A DNA stretch of 64,000 nucleotides from Prevotella multiformis DSM 16608 (GCF_000191065.1 NZ_GL872283.1:1411387-1475386); one strand, 5' to 3'. Positions 49,257 through 58,581 are shown, numbered from the stretch's first letter. Notes: a model not told the origin generated them from the letters alone. Program-made: numbers and translations.

Positions 49257-49333
49257 CCAGGTCTGCCAGGCATAGATAGTATAGATAGCCTAGCCAGTCC
49301 AGCTGATATGGCCAGGCTATCTGATTTATCTAA
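49257..49333. repeat. 9-bp-period CCAG/ATAG/CTGA array
   Basis: Short four-base motifs recur every 9 bp: CCAG at 49257 and 49266, ATAG at 49276 and 49285, CCAG at 49294, CTGA at 49303, CCAG at 49312, CTGA at 49321 and CTAA at 49330. It resembles the CTAG array at 13804 in spacing but not in sequence. It fills much of the 310-bp gap before the OmpP1 gene. Confidence 0.65.
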
Positions 49334-49383
49334 GTCCGGATAGCTCCGGTCCGGTTCGACAACCGGTAAAAAACAAGTAAAAA

Positions 49384-49415
49384 TTTGGATATTTAGAACA
49401 ATATACTTAACTTTG
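49384..49415 (+). promoter_or_regulatory. Promoter of the OmpP1/FadL gene
   Basis: TTTG (49384-49387), 20 bp, TAACTTTG (49408-49415), 43 bp before the ATG. Both halves match. Confidence 0.8.
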
Positions 49416-49458
49416 CAGCCAAATTTTACAGGTTTTATATATACTTACAATTCATTCA

Positions 49459-51153
49459 ATGAAGTATCAGAAGACGCTCATTGCCGCGGCATTGTTGGCA
49501 ATGACGACCCCATTACAAGCCGGGGGACTGCTTACAAACACCAATCAGAGTATCGCTTTCAACCGTAATTTCGCACGAGTAGGCGCCATCGGCATAGACG
49601 GTGTGTACTTTAATCCTGCCGGAGTAGTATTCCTTGACCAGGGGTTCCATCTCTCGCTAAACTTCCAGAACGTTTATCAGACGCGTGAGATCACCTCCTC
49701 CTTTACCGTTCCCGCTTTCCAGCAGATCCCTTCCCTGCAGCCTTTCTCACAGCCTTTCTTGCTGAACGGCGGCCAAGCTGACGGCAGCAAGTTCTATAAG
49801 GGAAAGGCTTCCGTTCCTATTCTTCCGTCCTTCCAGGTAGCCTACAACAAGGACAGATGGAGCTTTCAGGCCGGATTCGGACTGACGGGCGGCGGCGGGA
49901 AGGCCACCTTCAACGATGGTCTGCCCAGCTTCGAACGGCAGGTTTCCCTGCTCCCCGCACTGATCAACCAGCAGCTGCCTGCCTTCGCACAGCTCCTCGG
50001 ACAGCAGGAAACACCTGCTACCTCCTACAGCATGCAGAGCTACATGAGCGGCCAGCAGTACGACTTCGGACTCCAGCTGGGTGTCGCCTACAAGGTCAAC
50101 GAGCATCTGTCCGTATACGGCGGTGCACGGTTCAACTATATCTACAACAAGTACGAAGGGAACATCACCGACATCTCTGCCAATGTAGGCGGAAACAACC
50201 AGAACCTCTACGGCTATTTTGATGCCAAGGCAAAGGCACTGGGCGAAAAGGCCAATGTCCTGCAGGCACAGGCGGCGGCGGCACAGACACAGGCGGCAGC
50301 TTACCAGGCACAGGCGAATGCTGCGACCGACCCGACGGTAAAAGCCCAGCTTCAGGGAGCTGCCGACCAGTATGCCGCCGGAGCGAAGCGGGCCAGCGAG
50401 GGGGCGAAGCTCGTCAGGGCCGGTGCAGACAAACTGAACAGCAGCAAGGAACTGGTAAAGGACCGCTATGTGGATGTACGGCAGCGGGGCTGGGGCATCA
50501 CGCCTGTCCTCGGCATCGACTACCGATCAGGCAAATGGAACCTCGCCGCACGCTACGAGTTCACGACGAAGTTCAACATCGAGAATGACACCAAGCGAGA
50601 CGACACACACCACTATGAGAATGGAGTGAACACGCCGAATGACCTCCCCGGAATCCTCGCCCTCGGCGCACAGTACGAAGTGCTGAAGAACCTCCGCGTC
50701 ATGGCGGGCTACAACTATTATTTCGACAAGGATGCACGCATGGACAACAACAAACAGCGTTTTCTCAAAAAGAACACGCAGGAGTTCCTTGCCGGTGTCG
50801 AGTGGGATGTCACACCGGCCGTTACCGTCAGTGCAGGCGGACAGCGCACGCTCTATGGTCTCGGCGACGGCAAGTATCTCACCGATCTCAGTTTCGTTAC
50901 TAGCAGTTACAGCTTCGGATTCGGGGCAAAGGTCAAGGTGGCCAGAAACATCCATCTCAACGTGGCTTATTTCTTTACGGACTATTCCAACTTCAAGAAG
51001 GAATACAACGATGCCATCACTGTGGGCAGCCAGCAGGTGACACAGCCTGACGGGACCGTCCTGACACAGCCGAAGACGATAGCAACGAAGAACACCGACA
51101 TCTTCACCCGTACCAACAAGGTTTTAGGAGTCGGGCTGGACATCGACTTCTAA
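49459..51153 (+). CDS. OmpP1/FadL-type outer membrane beta-barrel with coiled-coil insertion
   Basis: The 564-residue protein has a signal peptide (MKYQKTLIAAALLAMTTPLQ, cleaved near QAGG) and the FadL hallmark IGIDGVYFNPAGVVFL near the mature N-terminus. Beta-strand-rich segments run to the C-terminus, which ends in an aromatic (GVGLDIDF). FadL-type barrels pass hydrophobic molecules. An Ala/Gln-rich helix (about residues 252-338, ALGEKANVLQAQAAAAQTQA onward) interrupts the barrel between strands and probably forms a coiled coil outside or in a loop. That makes the protein about 100 residues longer than plain members. Confidence 0.92.
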   Translation: MKYQKTLIAAALLAMTTPLQAGGLLTNTNQSIAFNRNFARVGAIGIDGVYFNPAGVVFLDQGFHLSLNFQNVYQTREITSSFTVPAFQQIPSLQPFSQPFLLNGGQADGSKFYKGKASVPILPSFQVAYNKDRWSFQAGFGLTGGGGKATFNDGLPSFERQVSLLPALINQQLPAFAQLLGQQETPATSYSMQSYMSGQQYDFGLQLGVAYKVNEHLSVYGGARFNYIYNKYEGNITDISANVGGNNQNLYGYFDAKAKALGEKANVLQAQAAAAQTQAAAYQAQANAATDPTVKAQLQGAADQYAAGAKRASEGAKLVRAGADKLNSSKELVKDRYVDVRQRGWGITPVLGIDYRSGKWNLAARYEFTTKFNIENDTKRDDTHHYENGVNTPNDLPGILALGAQYEVLKNLRVMAGYNYYFDKDARMDNNKQRFLKKNTQEFLAGVEWDVTPAVTVSAGGQRTLYGLGDGKYLTDLSFVTSSYSFGFGAKVKVARNIHLNVAYFFTDYSNFKKEYNDAITVGSQQVTQPDGTVLTQPKTIATKNTDIFTRTNKVLGVGLDIDF

Positions 51154-51191
51154 ACTGCCGGAACACAAAACCATACCCATCAAAAATACTG

Positions 51192-51260
51192 GCGGGTGTG
51201 TCAGATATGCCGATGCGGACTTTCCCGTCCGCTCTTCCAACGGCATATTGGCACACCCGC
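51192..51260. terminator. Long three-part hairpin after OmpP1
   Basis: GCGGGTGTGTCAGATATGCC (51192-51211) pairs with the sequence at 51241-51260 with one bulge and one wobble pair. Inside it GCGGAC/GTCCGC forms a second stem. On the plus strand TTTCC follows. It probably ends OmpP1 transcription and may serve the convergent priA transcript too. Confidence 0.65.
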
Positions 51261-51379
51261 TTTCCGTTATCAGACCGCACGATTTCCCCTTGCTCCCCTT
51301 ACAGCCGGCCCTGCCGGTCGCACAGGGCATCCGCAACCAAAACGACTCCCCGAAGCCGGTTCTTTGCCAAGAAGATTCT

Positions 51380-51470
51380 GCAGCCAAGGCCTGGGAATGC
51401 TGTTCCCAACCGGTTGGGACTTCTGTTCCCAAGGCTTGGGAATGGTATTCCCAACCGGTCGGGAACAACA
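51380..51470. repeat. 22-23-bp-period palindromic array (GTTCCCAA...TTGGGAA)
   Basis: Unit starts at 51380 (degenerate GCAGCC), 51402, 51425 and 51447, 22-23 bp apart. Units contain TTCCCAACCGGTTGGGA, the same core as the array at 35906. It lies between convergent genes. Confidence 0.9.
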
Positions 51471-51539
51471 GGCTTTACCGCCTTTCGGGGTGTGTCTTCT
51501 TGAGCGTGTGACAGCTTCCGGAGGTTTACAGGGCGTATA

Positions 51540-51634
51540 GGAATAGATTTTATCTGGCAATTACAGGCTTACTATGTTATCACACCGTCAGAACATGGGT
51601 GTGTCGGAATAGATTTCATCAGGCAAATACAGGC
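51540..51634. repeat. 29-bp direct repeat near the priA end
   Basis: 51540-51568 and 51606-51634 share 26 of 29 bases (core GGAATAGATTT, then ATC-GGCAA-TACAGGC), 66 bp apart. The right copy ends five bases before the priA stop codon. Confidence 0.8.
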
Positions 51635-51638
51635 GCAC

Positions 51639-53945
51639 CTATTGCGGATCGACATCATAATACACCTGAAGAGCACCGTAACGCCTGTCTTTCAACATTG
51701 CCTCCATGGCGCCACGGAGATACTGGCGGACACGTGCATAGCCGATCCCGTTCTCAAGTTTCAGCACGATCTTCCGGATGCTCAGCGTCTTCACGCGCGC
51801 CACGGCGGGCTTGTCCGGCCCGAGCACACGGCTGCCGAAGATTTCACGCAGGCGGCTGCCGAGTTCCAGTCCTGCAGAATTGACCGTATTTTCCTCTCTG
51901 TGCTTCAAGTAGACATAGATGAGATGATAGAACGGAGGATAATGGAAATCATGCCGTTCTGCCAGCAGGTCAGAATAGAATGCCCGGTAGTCATTCTCCA
52001 CCACCTGCCGTATAACCGGCAGATCCGGGCTCTTCGTCTGCAGGATGACCAGCCCCTGCCGCCCTTTCCTTCCTGCCCGCCCGCTCACCTGGCTCATCAT
52101 CATGAATGCCTGTTCATAGGCGCGGAAGTCAGGATAGTTCAGCATCGTGTCGGCATTCAGGATGCCCACGACCGACACCTTGTCGAAATCGAGCCCCTTG
52201 GAAATCATCTGCGTACCGATCAGGAGGTTGCTCTTTCCCGTGGAGAAATCATGGATCAGACGTTCGTAGGCATTGCGCGTCCGGGTGGTGTCGAGGTCCA
52301 TGCGGGCAATGCGCGCCTCGGGGAAAATGTTGCGGATTTCATCCTCTATCTTTTCCGTGCCGTAACCGCGTCCGCGGATGTCTCTGCTCTCGCAGCAGGG
52401 GCATACCTCCGGCACACGCATCGTGTAGCCACAGTAGTGGCAGGTGAGGTAGTTCATGTTCTTGTGGTAGGTAAGCGAAACGTCGCAGTCGGGGCATTTC
52501 GGCACCCAGCCGCACTGCCGGCATTCCACCATCGGGGCAAAGCCGCGCCGGTTCTGGAAAAGGATGGCCTGCTCGCCCCGTCCCAGCGCATCTCTTACGG
52601 CGGCAAGCAGCCGTGGCGAGAACGGCCCTGTCATCATCTTCCGCCGGTAGAGGTCTTTGATGTCCACCACCTCGACTGCGGGAAGCTGCAGATCCTTGTA
52701 GCGGCGTGTCAGCTCAACAAGTCCGTACTTGCCCTGCCGGGCATTGTAATAAGTTTCCATCGAGGGGGTAGCCGTTCCCAGAAGTGTCTTCGCACCGGCA
52801 TACATCTGCGCCAGGACGATGGCTGCCGACCGTGCATGATAACGTGGTGCCGGATCCTGCTGTTTGAAACTCTGCTCGTGCTCTTCGTCGATGATGACAA
52901 GTCCGAGCCGCTGGAATGGGAGGAAGACGGCACTTCTCGCACCCAGTATCACATCGTAAGGGGTCTCTGAGAGCTGCTTCTTCCATATCTCCACCCGCTC
53001 GGCATCGCTGTACTTGCTGTGGTAAATGCCCAGACGGCTGCCGAACACCGCCTGCAGCCGCTCGGTTATCTGTACGGTGAGGGCTATCTCCGGAAGCAGA
53101 TAAAGTACCTGCTTGTGCTCGTTGATGGCTTTCTGGATCAGATGAATATAGATTTCGGTCTTCCCCGAGGAGGTCACGCCGTGCAGCAATGTCACCGGAT
53201 GTGTCATCATCTGCATGATCGTCTGATTGTAGGCTTCCGTCTGCGCTTCGTTCAGGGGCTTCATGCGTTCGGGATGCGATGCAGTACCAGAGTTCAGTCT
53301 GCCGACTTCTTTCTCGTAAGTGACAAGAAGCCGCCGTTCCTGCAAGGCCCGTACGACCGCCACGGAAGCATGGGTGACATTCATCAGTTCCTCCCTCGTC
53401 ACCTCACGGAGAGGGGTCGACGGTGAGAAATCGTCCATTCCATCGACTCCTGCCAGCCGGAGATACGCCATGAGCACTTCCACCTGCTTCGCCGCCCGCT
53501 TCATGGAATCAAGCATCAGGGTGAGGGTGCGCCCGTCCCGGAATCTGTCGGCCAGACGGATGTATAGCTCCGTGCGCGGACGGAAACCGTCTTCCGCCTT
53601 CAGTCCGGAAGGCAGTGCCGCCTTGTAGACCTCACCGATGGGCGACATATAATAATCGGCGATCCACCGCCACAGCCTCAATTGCCGGGGGAGAAGCATG
53701 GGGGCACCGTCCAGGACATCCACTATATCCCTATAAACGATTTTCTTCTCTTTTCCGCATCCATTCCCCGATGGATCCGGGATATTTACAGGATAGTCTG
53801 CCACGATTCCAACGTACATCCTGCTCTTGCCCAAAGGCACTGACACCCGCATTCCCGGTTGGATCCTCGGGGCAAGCGTCTCGGGCACACCGTATGTGAA
53901 ATAGCCTTCCAGAGGCAGGGGCAAGATGATGTTTGCGTAAGTCAT
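51639..53945 (-). CDS. priA: Primosomal replication protein N' (PriA helicase)
   Basis: From the ATG at 53945 the protein has 768 residues; a TTG at 53978 lies inside the promoter and is unlikely. The N-terminal DNA-binding domain opens YANIILPLPLEGYFTYGVP. The helicase core has Walker A LLHGVTSSGKTEIYIHLI, DEEH in VIIDEEHEQSFKQ, and the zinc-binding insert with CRQCGWVPKCPDCD and CHYCGYTMRVPEVCPCCES. It restarts stalled replication forks. Confidence 0.96.
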   Translation of the reverse strand: MTYANIILPLPLEGYFTYGVPETLAPRIQPGMRVSVPLGKSRMYVGIVADYPVNIPDPSGNGCGKEKKIVYRDIVDVLDGAPMLLPRQLRLWRWIADYYMSPIGEVYKAALPSGLKAEDGFRPRTELYIRLADRFRDGRTLTLMLDSMKRAAKQVEVLMAYLRLAGVDGMDDFSPSTPLREVTREELMNVTHASVAVVRALQERRLLVTYEKEVGRLNSGTASHPERMKPLNEAQTEAYNQTIMQMMTHPVTLLHGVTSSGKTEIYIHLIQKAINEHKQVLYLLPEIALTVQITERLQAVFGSRLGIYHSKYSDAERVEIWKKQLSETPYDVILGARSAVFLPFQRLGLVIIDEEHEQSFKQQDPAPRYHARSAAIVLAQMYAGAKTLLGTATPSMETYYNARQGKYGLVELTRRYKDLQLPAVEVVDIKDLYRRKMMTGPFSPRLLAAVRDALGRGEQAILFQNRRGFAPMVECRQCGWVPKCPDCDVSLTYHKNMNYLTCHYCGYTMRVPEVCPCCESRDIRGRGYGTEKIEDEIRNIFPEARIARMDLDTTRTRNAYERLIHDFSTGKSNLLIGTQMISKGLDFDKVSVVGILNADTMLNYPDFRAYEQAFMMMSQVSGRAGRKGRQGLVILQTKSPDLPVIRQVVENDYRAFYSDLLAERHDFHYPPFYHLIYVYLKHREENTVNSAGLELGSRLREIFGSRVLGPDKPAVARVKTLSIRKIVLKLENGIGYARVRQYLRGAMEAMLKDRRYGALQVYYDVDPQ

Positions 53946-53975
53946 TCGTCGGATATAAATCGTACAGTAGGGTCG

Positions 53976-54007
53976 CAAAGGTACGAATAAAATGGCACGT
54001 GTACAAT
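53976..54007 (-). promoter_or_regulatory. Promoter of priA
   Basis: ATTG (54004-54007), 20 bp, TACCTTTG (53983-53976) on the minus strand, 31 bp before the ATG. It is divergent from the lipoprotein promoter. Confidence 0.7.
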
Positions 54008-54026
54008 GAAATCATCATCTTTAGGT

Positions 54027-54058
54027 ATTGTACGGCCATCGGAAAATTTCTATTTTTG
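54027..54058 (+). promoter_or_regulatory. Promoter of the lipoprotein gene
   Basis: ATTG (54027-54030), 20 bp, TATTTTTG (54051-54058), 41 bp before the ATG at 54100. Confidence 0.7.
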
Positions 54059-54099
54059 CGACAGATTACATACGCTATTCACCTTTCAAACAGAGAATT

Positions 54100-54822
54100 A
54101 TGAAAAAAGTCATTTTCATCACCTTATGCCTGCTCGGCCTTATCGGCATGACAACGGCATGTCACTCAGAGAACGGAAACCAGCAGGACATGATGCCTTC
54201 GGCTTTACAGGGAAAGCTGGCGGGAACGTATGTCCCGCTTTTCAGTGAGCAGGGAATCAACGCTCCCAAATGGGACCGGCTGTGGATCAGTGAGACGGCG
54301 AAATACACGGGCATCGGACAGGCGCCGGCAGCCGTAGAAAAGATGAAGAACAGCATGGCGGGAACGGTGATCGGACAGGAGGCCATCGCCAAATTCGGCG
54401 ACCATCCCAACAGCGACATGGACTTCTCCGGTTCCTATCAATTCGACTGCGGCTTCAAACAAGGAGTGGCAAAATTCATCATCAGCGGAAGAATCATCAA
54501 GGGGCTGGACGGCCAAGGGAATGTGCTGTTCTCACACAACTACTCTGAATATGATTACGACAAGAGTCTGGACACGCACAAATTCAAGAGCGACGATGGC
54601 AACAAGGATGAATTCACCTATTTCTTCTTCCGCCCGGACACGCCTGAAGAGACCTGCCATATAGAGTTCCGTTACGGAAGCGATCCCGACGCACTTACGG
54701 GATTACGGACAGGACGATATGCTTACTGGATGGCTGCTGCCGTGCGGGAAGGGAATGATGCCGACTGCGAAGGGTCGATCCGGCTGTTCGTAGAAGAGAA
54801 TCTGTCAAAGGAAAAGGAATAA
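54100..54822 (+). CDS. Lipoprotein of unknown function
   Basis: From the ATG at 54100 the protein has 240 residues with a type II signal (FITLCLLGLIGMTTAC; Cys21). The mature part has no motif I know; it contains WDRLWISETAKYTGIGQAP and a YQFDCGFKQGVAKFIISGRI stretch that looks beta-rich. Upstream in-frame codons start at a TTG inside the promoter and are rejected. It converges on the barrel gene of the T9SS cluster, but operon linkage is absent. Confidence 0.85.
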   Translation: MKKVIFITLCLLGLIGMTTACHSENGNQQDMMPSALQGKLAGTYVPLFSEQGINAPKWDRLWISETAKYTGIGQAPAAVEKMKNSMAGTVIGQEAIAKFGDHPNSDMDFSGSYQFDCGFKQGVAKFIISGRIIKGLDGQGNVLFSHNYSEYDYDKSLDTHKFKSDDGNKDEFTYFFFRPDTPEETCHIEFRYGSDPDALTGLRTGRYAYWMAAAVREGNDADCEGSIRLFVEENLSKEKE

Positions 54823-54944
54823 GGCCGTTGACGGACTTTCCCGGTGTCTGCTTCCGGCCGCATCATCCTTTTTACAAGCCCAACAGCCACGGAGACCGGA
54901 AGCCATCGGTCATCACCGACCCGGTCCACAGCCGCATAGAAACG

Positions 54945-54975
54945 AAAATCCCCATTCCTTCGGCGAGGAATGGGG
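54945..54975 (-). terminator. Intrinsic terminator after the barrel gene
   Basis: CCCCATTCCT (54950-54959) pairs with AGGAATGGGG (54966-54975); on the minus strand ATTTTCG follows. It lies between convergent genes, 42 bp past the barrel stop, and may also act on the lipoprotein transcript. Confidence 0.8.
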
Positions 54976-55016
54976 ACAGATTGCTGCAATATAAAAGAGG
55001 TTATAGGTCGGTACCG

Positions 55017-55658
55017 TCAGAAGAAGTAGGCCACGCCCAGCTGCCAGGAGTTGTTGCGGCTGCTCTTCCGGTTCAGACCGAGTGCGCCGCCGGCAGCCTG
55101 GGATGCCGTCTTCCAAGTGACATCAGCCGTCTTGCCACAGGCGACATTGTAATTGGCACTTACCTGGAGATGTTTCAAGGCGGTGATGCCGAAACCGAGG
55201 TTAATGCTGAAGTTGCTCTTCTTCAGTGCATAGCTGCTTCCTTTCATCCAATGGAAATCCTTGTCGCCGACATTGAATGCCACCTGCGGACCGGCAAAGA
55301 AGAAGATGCTGGCCGTACTGCCGAGCCCGATGGCATAACGTACATTCAAGGGAACGGCAATCTGCTGCTGCTTCACGGTCTTTTTTTCCGATTCATAATC
55401 GAGCTTGGCAGAACGGTAGTCGTAGAGTACCGAAGCATCCATTCCCAGACCAACGACCGGCAGAGTGAACTTAACCGTAGGGCCGAAGAACCAGCCAGCC
55501 TTGTTCGTCTCGTCGAACACATCACTGCTGAAACGGAAATCACTCACATTCAAACCGGCCTTCAGACCGAACTTCAGAGGCTCGTCCGCACGTACCGAAA
55601 CGGAGGAAAAAACCGTCAAAGCCATTAAAGCCAATAGAAAAGTTTTCTTCATAATCAT
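55017..55658 (-). CDS. Outer membrane beta-barrel protein (PorT/OMP_b-brl type)
   Basis: From the ATG at 55658 the protein has 213 residues with signal peptide MIMKKTFLLALMALTVFSSV and mature start near ADEPLKFGLKAGLNVSD, the usual opening of small Bacteroidetes barrels. It ends SWQLGVAYFF with a terminal Phe, as for outer membrane insertion. Alternating hydrophobic strands run throughout. It follows gldN by 157 bp and precedes a terminator, so it may be last in the T9SS transcript. Whether it belongs to the secretion machine is unknown; it is too generic to call porT. Confidence 0.8.
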   Translation of the reverse strand: MIMKKTFLLALMALTVFSSVSVRADEPLKFGLKAGLNVSDFRFSSDVFDETNKAGWFFGPTVKFTLPVVGLGMDASVLYDYRSAKLDYESEKKTVKQQQIAVPLNVRYAIGLGSTASIFFFAGPQVAFNVGDKDFHWMKGSSYALKKSNFSINLGFGITALKHLQVSANYNVACGKTADVTWKTASQAAGGALGLNRKSSRNNSWQLGVAYFF

Positions 55659-55815
55659 CAATTGTCAACGATAGCGGTTGCCGGCAGCATCGGCTTCCTA
55701 CAGCCTCATATCCCTGTTAAACACATAAGGCCTGTCCTAAGAATTCCACGTTGGTATGCCAGTACTATGAGGGCTGTCAACCTTTCGTGATTTCCAGGAC
55801 CTGCCATAAAAAAAC

Positions 55816-56847
55816 TCAATGCCGCTCCCGACGGACGGTAACACGAGCCGGACCGGAACTGCTGTTTGATGCCGGACGACGTGTGCGGCGGATGCTGCCT
55901 GTCGATGCACCGCGGCGGCTGCGCCCCATCTTCTTAGGTGCTTTCTCCGCTTCCTTGGAGGCAGCAATGCTGTCGAGACTGTCGCGCCGGGCCGGGTCAC
56001 CGTAGACGGTCTTCTCGAAGTCGGCCAGCTCACGTTCTATCTTTTTCTGCTCTGCAGCCATGGCAGAGTCGGTAGGACAGTATTGTGCAAGCGTCTTGCC
56101 CAGCATGTTGGTCGTCTTGTAAATCTTTCCCTGATAGAGGTTCATCGTGAAATAGTCGTCCACACTCATCGTCGCCGCATTGTTCAGATTGCTGGTCATG
56201 ATGATCTGTTTGGAAAGGAAAGGTGCCAGATCATCGTAACGGACCCAGAAGAGCGGATATTTGACTTCGCCGTCACCGAAGTCATCTTCACGATACATAA
56301 TCGGGCAGAGGGCTACGACCTTGCGGTGAAACGTAGAAGTCCCCTGGTCGTAATAGGCGCTTTCCTTGAGGTAATAGCCTTTCACCTCACCGGAGGGGAT
56401 GTCACTGTTGTCGAGCCGGATACCATGGTCCGTACGCTCATAGAAGATGTGGTAGTTGTCAAGAAACTGCAAAGGCTTCACCCTCGCAGAATCCGTGAAC
56501 ATCTCATTGCCGTCCATACGGTAGTTATAGGCTGCGATGCCGCCACGGTTGGGCCCGTTCATCATCAGCTTGAAGATATAGGTAAACAGATTCATCTGCG
56601 AACCGACAGGCTCGACAGGATAATACAGACCCGCATTGGCATCCTCGGCGAGCTTCAGTTCACGATAAATGTCACGCCGCCAGACAACATCCTCCTGCAT
56701 GGGAGCTGCCGTAGGAAAGGAAATCTGCGCACGGGTCGTTATCGTATTGCCCGGCGACCGGTGCTGTGAACTGCGACGTGCAGCAGGCTGGGCACTTGCC
56801 GTAAGCGCCAGAAAAGCTGCGCAGGTTATGAGAATTATTCTTTTCAT
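55816..56847 (-). CDS. gldN: Type IX secretion protein GldN/PorN
   Basis: The 343-residue periplasmic protein has a signal peptide (MKRIILITCAAFLALTASAQ) and the GldN pattern VVWRRDIYRELKLAEDANAG and LYYPVEP near residues 54-85. In the T9SS it binds GldK to form the ring under the outer membrane. It ends with a basic, Ser/Arg-rich tail. Fifth gene of porP-gldK-gldL-gldM-gldN; it follows gldM by 144 bp. Confidence 0.93.
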   Translation of the reverse strand: MKRIILITCAAFLALTASAQPAARRSSQHRSPGNTITTRAQISFPTAAPMQEDVVWRRDIYRELKLAEDANAGLYYPVEPVGSQMNLFTYIFKLMMNGPNRGGIAAYNYRMDGNEMFTDSARVKPLQFLDNYHIFYERTDHGIRLDNSDIPSGEVKGYYLKESAYYDQGTSTFHRKVVALCPIMYREDDFGDGEVKYPLFWVRYDDLAPFLSKQIIMTSNLNNAATMSVDDYFTMNLYQGKIYKTTNMLGKTLAQYCPTDSAMAAEQKKIERELADFEKTVYGDPARRDSLDSIAASKEAEKAPKKMGRSRRGASTGSIRRTRRPASNSSSGPARVTVRRERH

Positions 56848-56991
56848 TGTTTATTTGTTTGTCCTTTGATAAGCGGAACCTCCCCGAAGCTCTCAGAAAG
56901 AAGCGACATCGAAGAGACTGTGACCGACTGTCATGGAAAGTGACAGACTGTCGACTGCCAACCGTCCGTTGCCGACTGCCGCGGCCGCCGA

Positions 56992-58581
56992 CTATCTCAC
57001 TATCACTTCCATGTTTCTTCCATTAAGGGTTCTCGTTGTCCCGTCAGGGCCATGAACGACAACATTGGTGATGTAGAACCGCTTGTTACGGCTCAGCTGG
57101 CGGAACTGTTCCTTCTGCTGTGCTGAGAAGGAAGCGCCATTGCTTGCCAGGGGAACAGCATTGCCCATATTGTCGAAAAAGACGACACGGAAGCTGGTGA
57201 CCGTGAACGGAATGTCGAGCAGACCGTCGTCAATGGCCGCATGGATGCCCGGTGCCGACATGAGGGCTGCCTTTGACAGTGCGCCGCTCTTGAACCGGTC
57301 GGCTCCCATAGCGATGTACGGTGACGGATCCGGCAGCTTGCGGACACGGAACTTGTACTCCCCTACCCTGCGTCCCTTGGCAGACACGGCAATCGTGACC
57401 GGCTGACCGACAGCCGACGGCCGTGCGATGAAGTGCCCTCCGCCGCGTGACACGAGAGAGCCGCCCGACATCGTCGCCTGCACATCTCCCTGTGATGTGT
57501 TGGGGATGCTGATGGTTATCGGGTTGTCAAAGCCTGCATAGAGCACGTTCATCAGGTCGGCGGCAATCGTCGCCATACCGTCGAACGGCGGGACTTTCTG
57601 CATCCCTTCCGGACTGATATACTGCCGGGGCTGCGGACCGCCTGTGACCCAATAGTCCTGGGAGAAGTTACGGCGCAGCACATTGCCCGCCAGATCCTTG
57701 ACAAGGATATATCCGCTCAGCGTATGCCTGCCCGGCATACCTGCTTTGACGGTCATCTGATTGCCCTTGATCTGCTGTCCGTTGACATAGACCAGGGGCT
57801 GCTGCGTAGAATCAACGGCGGCCATGAACATCCGGGCCGTCATCGTCTCACCCGGGTAGAGGCGTGTCTGGCTCGGGACGACAAAGGCCTGCAGCTTGTT
57901 GACGCGCAAGTCCTTCAGCCCGACGTTCGCTACCAGCGTATGCAGCACCTCGCCCTCAGCATAGCGGACATCGCTCTGCAGCTTGGAGAGCAGCGTCACG
58001 GCTGCGGCGACAGGCATATTCTCAAACATATACTCTTCCCAGTTCTTCCCCATCGAATGACGGGGAACAACCGTGGAGAGGTTGCTGGCGATGATCTTCT
58101 TCTGCCGGGGATCGGTCACGAACCGGAGAATGCGCATACGGTAACTGTTGATTGCCTCATAGAGTCTGTGCCCCTGCCCGTTCGCCGGGTTCAGCATGAT
58201 GTAGCTGGCCGCTTCGATATTGTCTTTCCCATCGATGTGCAAGGGGTCTCCCTTCTCACCGTCGGCCTCACGGACAATGGCGACTTTCAGCGACTGCGCA
58301 TAGTCGTAGAGCGAATCGCTCATCTCCCTGACCGTCGATGCCATCATGAACCACTCCTTTACCTTCTGCGGATTCTTGCGCATCATCTGGTCCAGCTCGC
58401 CGAAGATGGCCTCGTTCTCCTTGGATGAGTTTCCCGTCGTGCGGTTCAGGCTCTCTTCTACGACAGAGAAGCCATTGAGCACCTCGGTAGAGATGTTCAA
58501 TGCCAGCATCGCCATGAGGACGATGTACATAAGATTGATCATCTTCTGGCGAGGGGAAATCTTTCTCTTCTTAATAGCCAT
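56992..58581 (-). CDS. gldM: Type IX secretion/gliding motor protein GldM/PorM
   Basis: The 529-residue protein has one N-terminal span (MINLMYIVLMAMLALNIST, about 14-32) and a long periplasmic part of four stacked domains, matching the shaft that links the inner membrane motor to the GldK-GldN ring. Openings such as ISPRQKMINLMYIVLMAMLA are diagnostic. It is 64 bp after gldL. Length is normal. Confidence 0.95.
   Translation of the reverse strand: MAIKKRKISPRQKMINLMYIVLMAMLALNISTEVLNGFSVVEESLNRTTGNSSKENEAIFGELDQMMRKNPQKVKEWFMMASTVREMSDSLYDYAQSLKVAIVREADGEKGDPLHIDGKDNIEAASYIMLNPANGQGHRLYEAINSYRMRILRFVTDPRQKKIIASNLSTVVPRHSMGKNWEEYMFENMPVAAAVTLLSKLQSDVRYAEGEVLHTLVANVGLKDLRVNKLQAFVVPSQTRLYPGETMTARMFMAAVDSTQQPLVYVNGQQIKGNQMTVKAGMPGRHTLSGYILVKDLAGNVLRRNFSQDYWVTGGPQPRQYISPEGMQKVPPFDGMATIAADLMNVLYAGFDNPITISIPNTSQGDVQATMSGGSLVSRGGGHFIARPSAVGQPVTIAVSAKGRRVGEYKFRVRKLPDPSPYIAMGADRFKSGALSKAALMSAPGIHAAIDDGLLDIPFTVTSFRVVFFDNMGNAVPLASNGASFSAQQKEQFRQLSRNKRFYITNVVVHGPDGTTRTLNGRNMEVIVR

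Larger units (their letters stand above)
51154..51638. other. Convergent gap with hairpin, array and direct repeat
   Basis: Between the OmpP1 and priA stops lie a long imperfect inverted repeat (51192-51260), a palindromic array (51380-51470) and a 29-bp direct repeat (51540-51568 and 51606-51634). No coding frame is supported. Confidence 0.7.

Noticed and set aside
51192..51260. Long inverted repeat considered as a miniature transposable element
   Set aside because: It is short, has no flanking target duplication, and sits where a terminator is expected after OmpP1.
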